Assembly: GCA_018064695.1 (NCBI GenBank)
Contig: JAGHUU010000072.1
Location: forward strand, 1 to 6,378
Direction: 5' to 3'
Length of the DNA: 6,378 bases
Source: Candidatus Blautia equi
Lineage (GTDB): Bacteria > Bacillota > Clostridia > Lachnospirales > Lachnospiraceae
A program made the translations under genes and the position numbers. Positions 5,632-6,378 of the stretch are shown piece after piece; position 1 is the first letter of the stretch, and each line of letters opens with the position of its first letter. The notes beneath the pieces were generated by a model. That model was not told where the DNA came from, searched no databases, and worked only from the letters and a program-made list of their open reading frames with translations.

Positions 5632-6378
5632 TCAATCTTCTTCGTTTTCAAATCTTACAGCAATGGAATTTGCGTGTGCTGTCAGCTGCTCGCTCTTTGC
5701 AAACTGTTCGATATCCTTGTGGATCTTCTTCAGCGCCTCACGGCTGTAGTAAACGATACTGGATTTCTTAATGAAATCATCCACAGAAAGTGCGGAGAAG
5801 AATTTAGCGGTTCCGTTGGTAGGAAGTACGTGGTTTGGTCCTGCGAAATAATCGCCCAGCGGCTCAGAGCTGTTCTCTCCAATAAAGATCGCACCGGCAT
5901 TCTTTACTTTCATCATCACTTCAAAAGGATTCTTTGTGACGATCTCCATGTGCTCGGATGCAATGGCGTTGGCTGCATCGATAGCATCATTCATGGTCTC
6001 GGCGATCAGGATATATCCAAAGTTGTCCAGGGATTTCTGAATGATCTCTTTTCTGGAGAGGATCTCCACAAAGCCCTTCACTTCCTCATCTACTTTCTTC
6101 GCAAATTCCTCATCTGTGGTGATAAGAATTGCGGATGCAAGCTCGTCGTGCTCAGCCTGGGAAAGGAGGTCGGCAGCCACATAGCGTGGATTTGCGCTCT
6201 CATCAGCCAGAACCAGGATCTCACTTGGGCCTGCTACAGAATCAATACTTACGTGTCCGTATACGGATTTCTTTGCAAGGGCTACGAAAATATTTCCGGG
6301 TCCTACGATCTTATCTACTTTTTCAATGCTCTCGGTTCCAAACGCAAGGGCCGCAATAGCCTGGGCACCGCCTACTTT
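5632..6378 (-). CDS. hisD: Histidinol dehydrogenase, C-terminal 248 residues (N-terminus off the right edge)
   Basis: HisD oxidises L-histidinol to L-histidine in two NAD-dependent steps, the last of the pathway. The frame is open to base 6378 (first residues KVGGAQAIAALAFG), and a GTG at 6180 inside it is an ordinary Val codon, not a start. Full-length HisD is about 430 residues, so roughly 180 are missing. Fragment motifs in order are KIVGPGNIFVALAK (23-36), SVAGPSEILVLAD (47-59), DLLSQAEHDE (70-79), SEHMEI (141-146), GDYFAGPNHVLPT (175-187) and LTAHANSIAVR (232-242). Gln74, His77, Asp176 and His235 correspond to the zinc ligands Q259, H262, D360 and H419 of E. coli HisD. Glu142-His143 corresponds to the catalytic E326-H327 pair. 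It ends with TGA 13 nt before hisB. Confidence 0.97.
   Translation of the reverse strand, partial: KVGGAQAIAALAFGTESIEKVDKIVGPGNIFVALAKKSVYGHVSIDSVAGPSEILVLADESANPRYVAADLLSQAEHDELASAILITTDEEFAKKVDEEVKGFVEILSRKEIIQKSLDNFGYILIAETMNDAIDAANAIASEHMEIVTKNPFEVMMKVKNAGAIFIGENSSEPLGDYFAGPNHVLPTNGTAKFFSALSVDDFIKKSSIVYYSREALKKIHKDIEQFAKSEQLTAHANSIAVRFENEED

Noticed and set aside
6129..6359. Plus-strand frame of 76 codons at the right end
   Set aside because: It is antisense to the well-conserved hisD coding sequence.

Overview
All recognisable genes in this window lie on the minus strand. Moderate GC content, strong AGGAGG-type ribosome binding sites and the protein sequences suggest a low-to-moderate-GC Gram-positive, most likely a clostridial gut-type bacterium of the Lachnospiraceae (inference from protein style only). 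In transcription order (right to left) there are three blocks.

(1) Positions 6378-4580 are the end of a histidine biosynthesis operon. It holds the C-terminal 248 residues of HisD (gene runs off the right edge), HisB (best start at 5618, not 5651) and a monofunctional HisI. These are packed with 13- and 23-nt gaps and closed by an intrinsic terminator at 4578-4620. No hisC, hisH, hisA, hisF or hisE lies between or after them, so the pathway is completed elsewhere.

(2) Positions 4580-2256 are a two-gene unit. A predicted promoter begins in the tail of the his terminator and is followed by a ~107-nt leader with inverted repeats. Then come a 94-residue Nif11-like small protein of unknown role and glmS (glucosamine-6-phosphate synthase, complete, active-site residues present). 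No glmS ribozyme could fit in the 44 nt between them.

(3) Positions 2255-1 are the start of an ABC importer of the AfuA/FbpA-like class. A predicted promoter drives a secreted solute-binding protein, followed by an intercistronic terminator hairpin and a second small hairpin, then a fused double-domain permease cut off by the left edge. The binding protein lacks the tyrosine pair of ferric binders and has a His-Asp...Glu arrangement that recalls the sugar-phosphate binder AfuA. Iron should therefore not be assumed as the substrate.

The longest stretch without a gene is 4436-4632 (197 nt), which holds the his terminator and the promoter/leader of block 2. The most unusual items are the Nif11-like protein co-encoded with glmS, the structured leader ahead of it, and the probable non-iron specificity of the importer. 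The plus strand carries several long open frames opposite these genes, all judged to be shadows. Nothing here is a mobile element, CRISPR array or RNA gene.
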